DNA of 27,500 nt, taken from contig CAJNDS010002790.1 in the NCBI GenBank assembly GCA_905221605.1, positions 125,001 through 152,500 of the forward strand, in the 5' to 3' direction. Made by a program: the position numbers and the translations under genes. The number at the start of each line of letters is the position of its first letter. Position 1 is the stretch's first letter. Source of the stretch: Symbiodinium natans (taxonomy: Eukaryota; Sar; Dinophyceae; Suessiales; Symbiodiniaceae). Below are positions 27,500 through 27,500 of the stretch, one piece after another. A model generated the notes under the pieces. The model was not told the origin of the DNA. It was given only the letters and a program-made list of their open reading frames with translations, and ran no database searches.

Positions 27500-27500
27500 G

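Noticed and set aside
4663-27500. Window as a chromosome end or subtelomere
   Set aside because: Arrays are short and switch orientation dozens of times around exons; a true telomere would be one long array of a single orientation at a terminus.
4663-27500. CRISPR-like array (repeats with unique spacers)
   Set aside because: The repeat is a 7-bp telomere unit in variable numbers and both orientations, intervening segments vary from tens to hundreds of bases, and they encode an FH2 domain.

Overview
The window looks like nuclear DNA from a eukaryote, most likely a dinoflagellate. That assignment is an inference from three things visible in the sequence: abundant plant/alveolate-type telomere units (TTTAGGG/CCCTAAA), protein-coding information cut into very short exons, and splice junctions that repeatedly use GC (and probably GA) donors besides GT, always with an AG acceptor. 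There are no bacterial-style genes, and I recognise no tRNA or rRNA gene.

The main content is one gene on the minus strand, running from about 27.4 kb down to about 4.7 kb. Its exons are only 29 to about 147 nt long, so an ORF scan misses nearly all of them. Joined in order, exons 11 to 27 (19622 down to 4724) give a roughly 390-residue formin homology 2 (FH2) domain. Recognisable FH2 blocks appear in the correct order: KAMKKLYWK at the start, VWEF with FFDQDELENNFA, VLDEKRRRQLWFML, LLEAVAAMDDSQM then VELLQMNLPT, APEQF then VLELASIP, AAGKLKQ then SPSLEQLLAMVLFVGNYL, NGGTARGRADGFDLEALPKL, QGTLLDFVVSQ, and a terminal coiled coil. Reading phase is compatible across nearly all junctions, and several junctions match the residue spacing I recall for animal formins. 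Exons 1 to 10 (27423 down to 20331) are also phase-compatible but encode poorly conserved charged, coiled-coil, Ser/Pro-rich and basic sequence, as expected N-terminal to an FH2 domain. FH2 proteins nucleate and processively elongate actin filaments. No terminal exon with a stop codon was found, and the 5' end is uncertain.

The striking feature is intron architecture. On the plus strand most exons sit in the pattern (CCCTAAA)n - exon - (TTTAGGG)n. In transcript sense, most introns therefore begin with TTTAGGG units just after the donor and end with CCCTAAA units just before the acceptor AG. In several cases the telomeric unit is itself the splice site (G|GTTTAGGG donors; CCCTAAAG| and CCCTAAACCCCCAG| acceptors). 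The introns also contain several families of short foldback (MITE-like) elements and dispersed repeats.

Positions 1 to about 4650 differ: AT-rich and low in complexity, with TAG triplets, tandem repeats of about 115, 265-290 and 125 bp, a roughly 290-bp (CCAAAA)n/(TTTTGG)n hairpin, about 700 bp of TA-rich microsatellite and an AAAAGC-rich tract. I see no supportable gene there. Exon boundaries are manual calls without alignment or RNA evidence, so individual splice sites may be off even where the domain call is secure.
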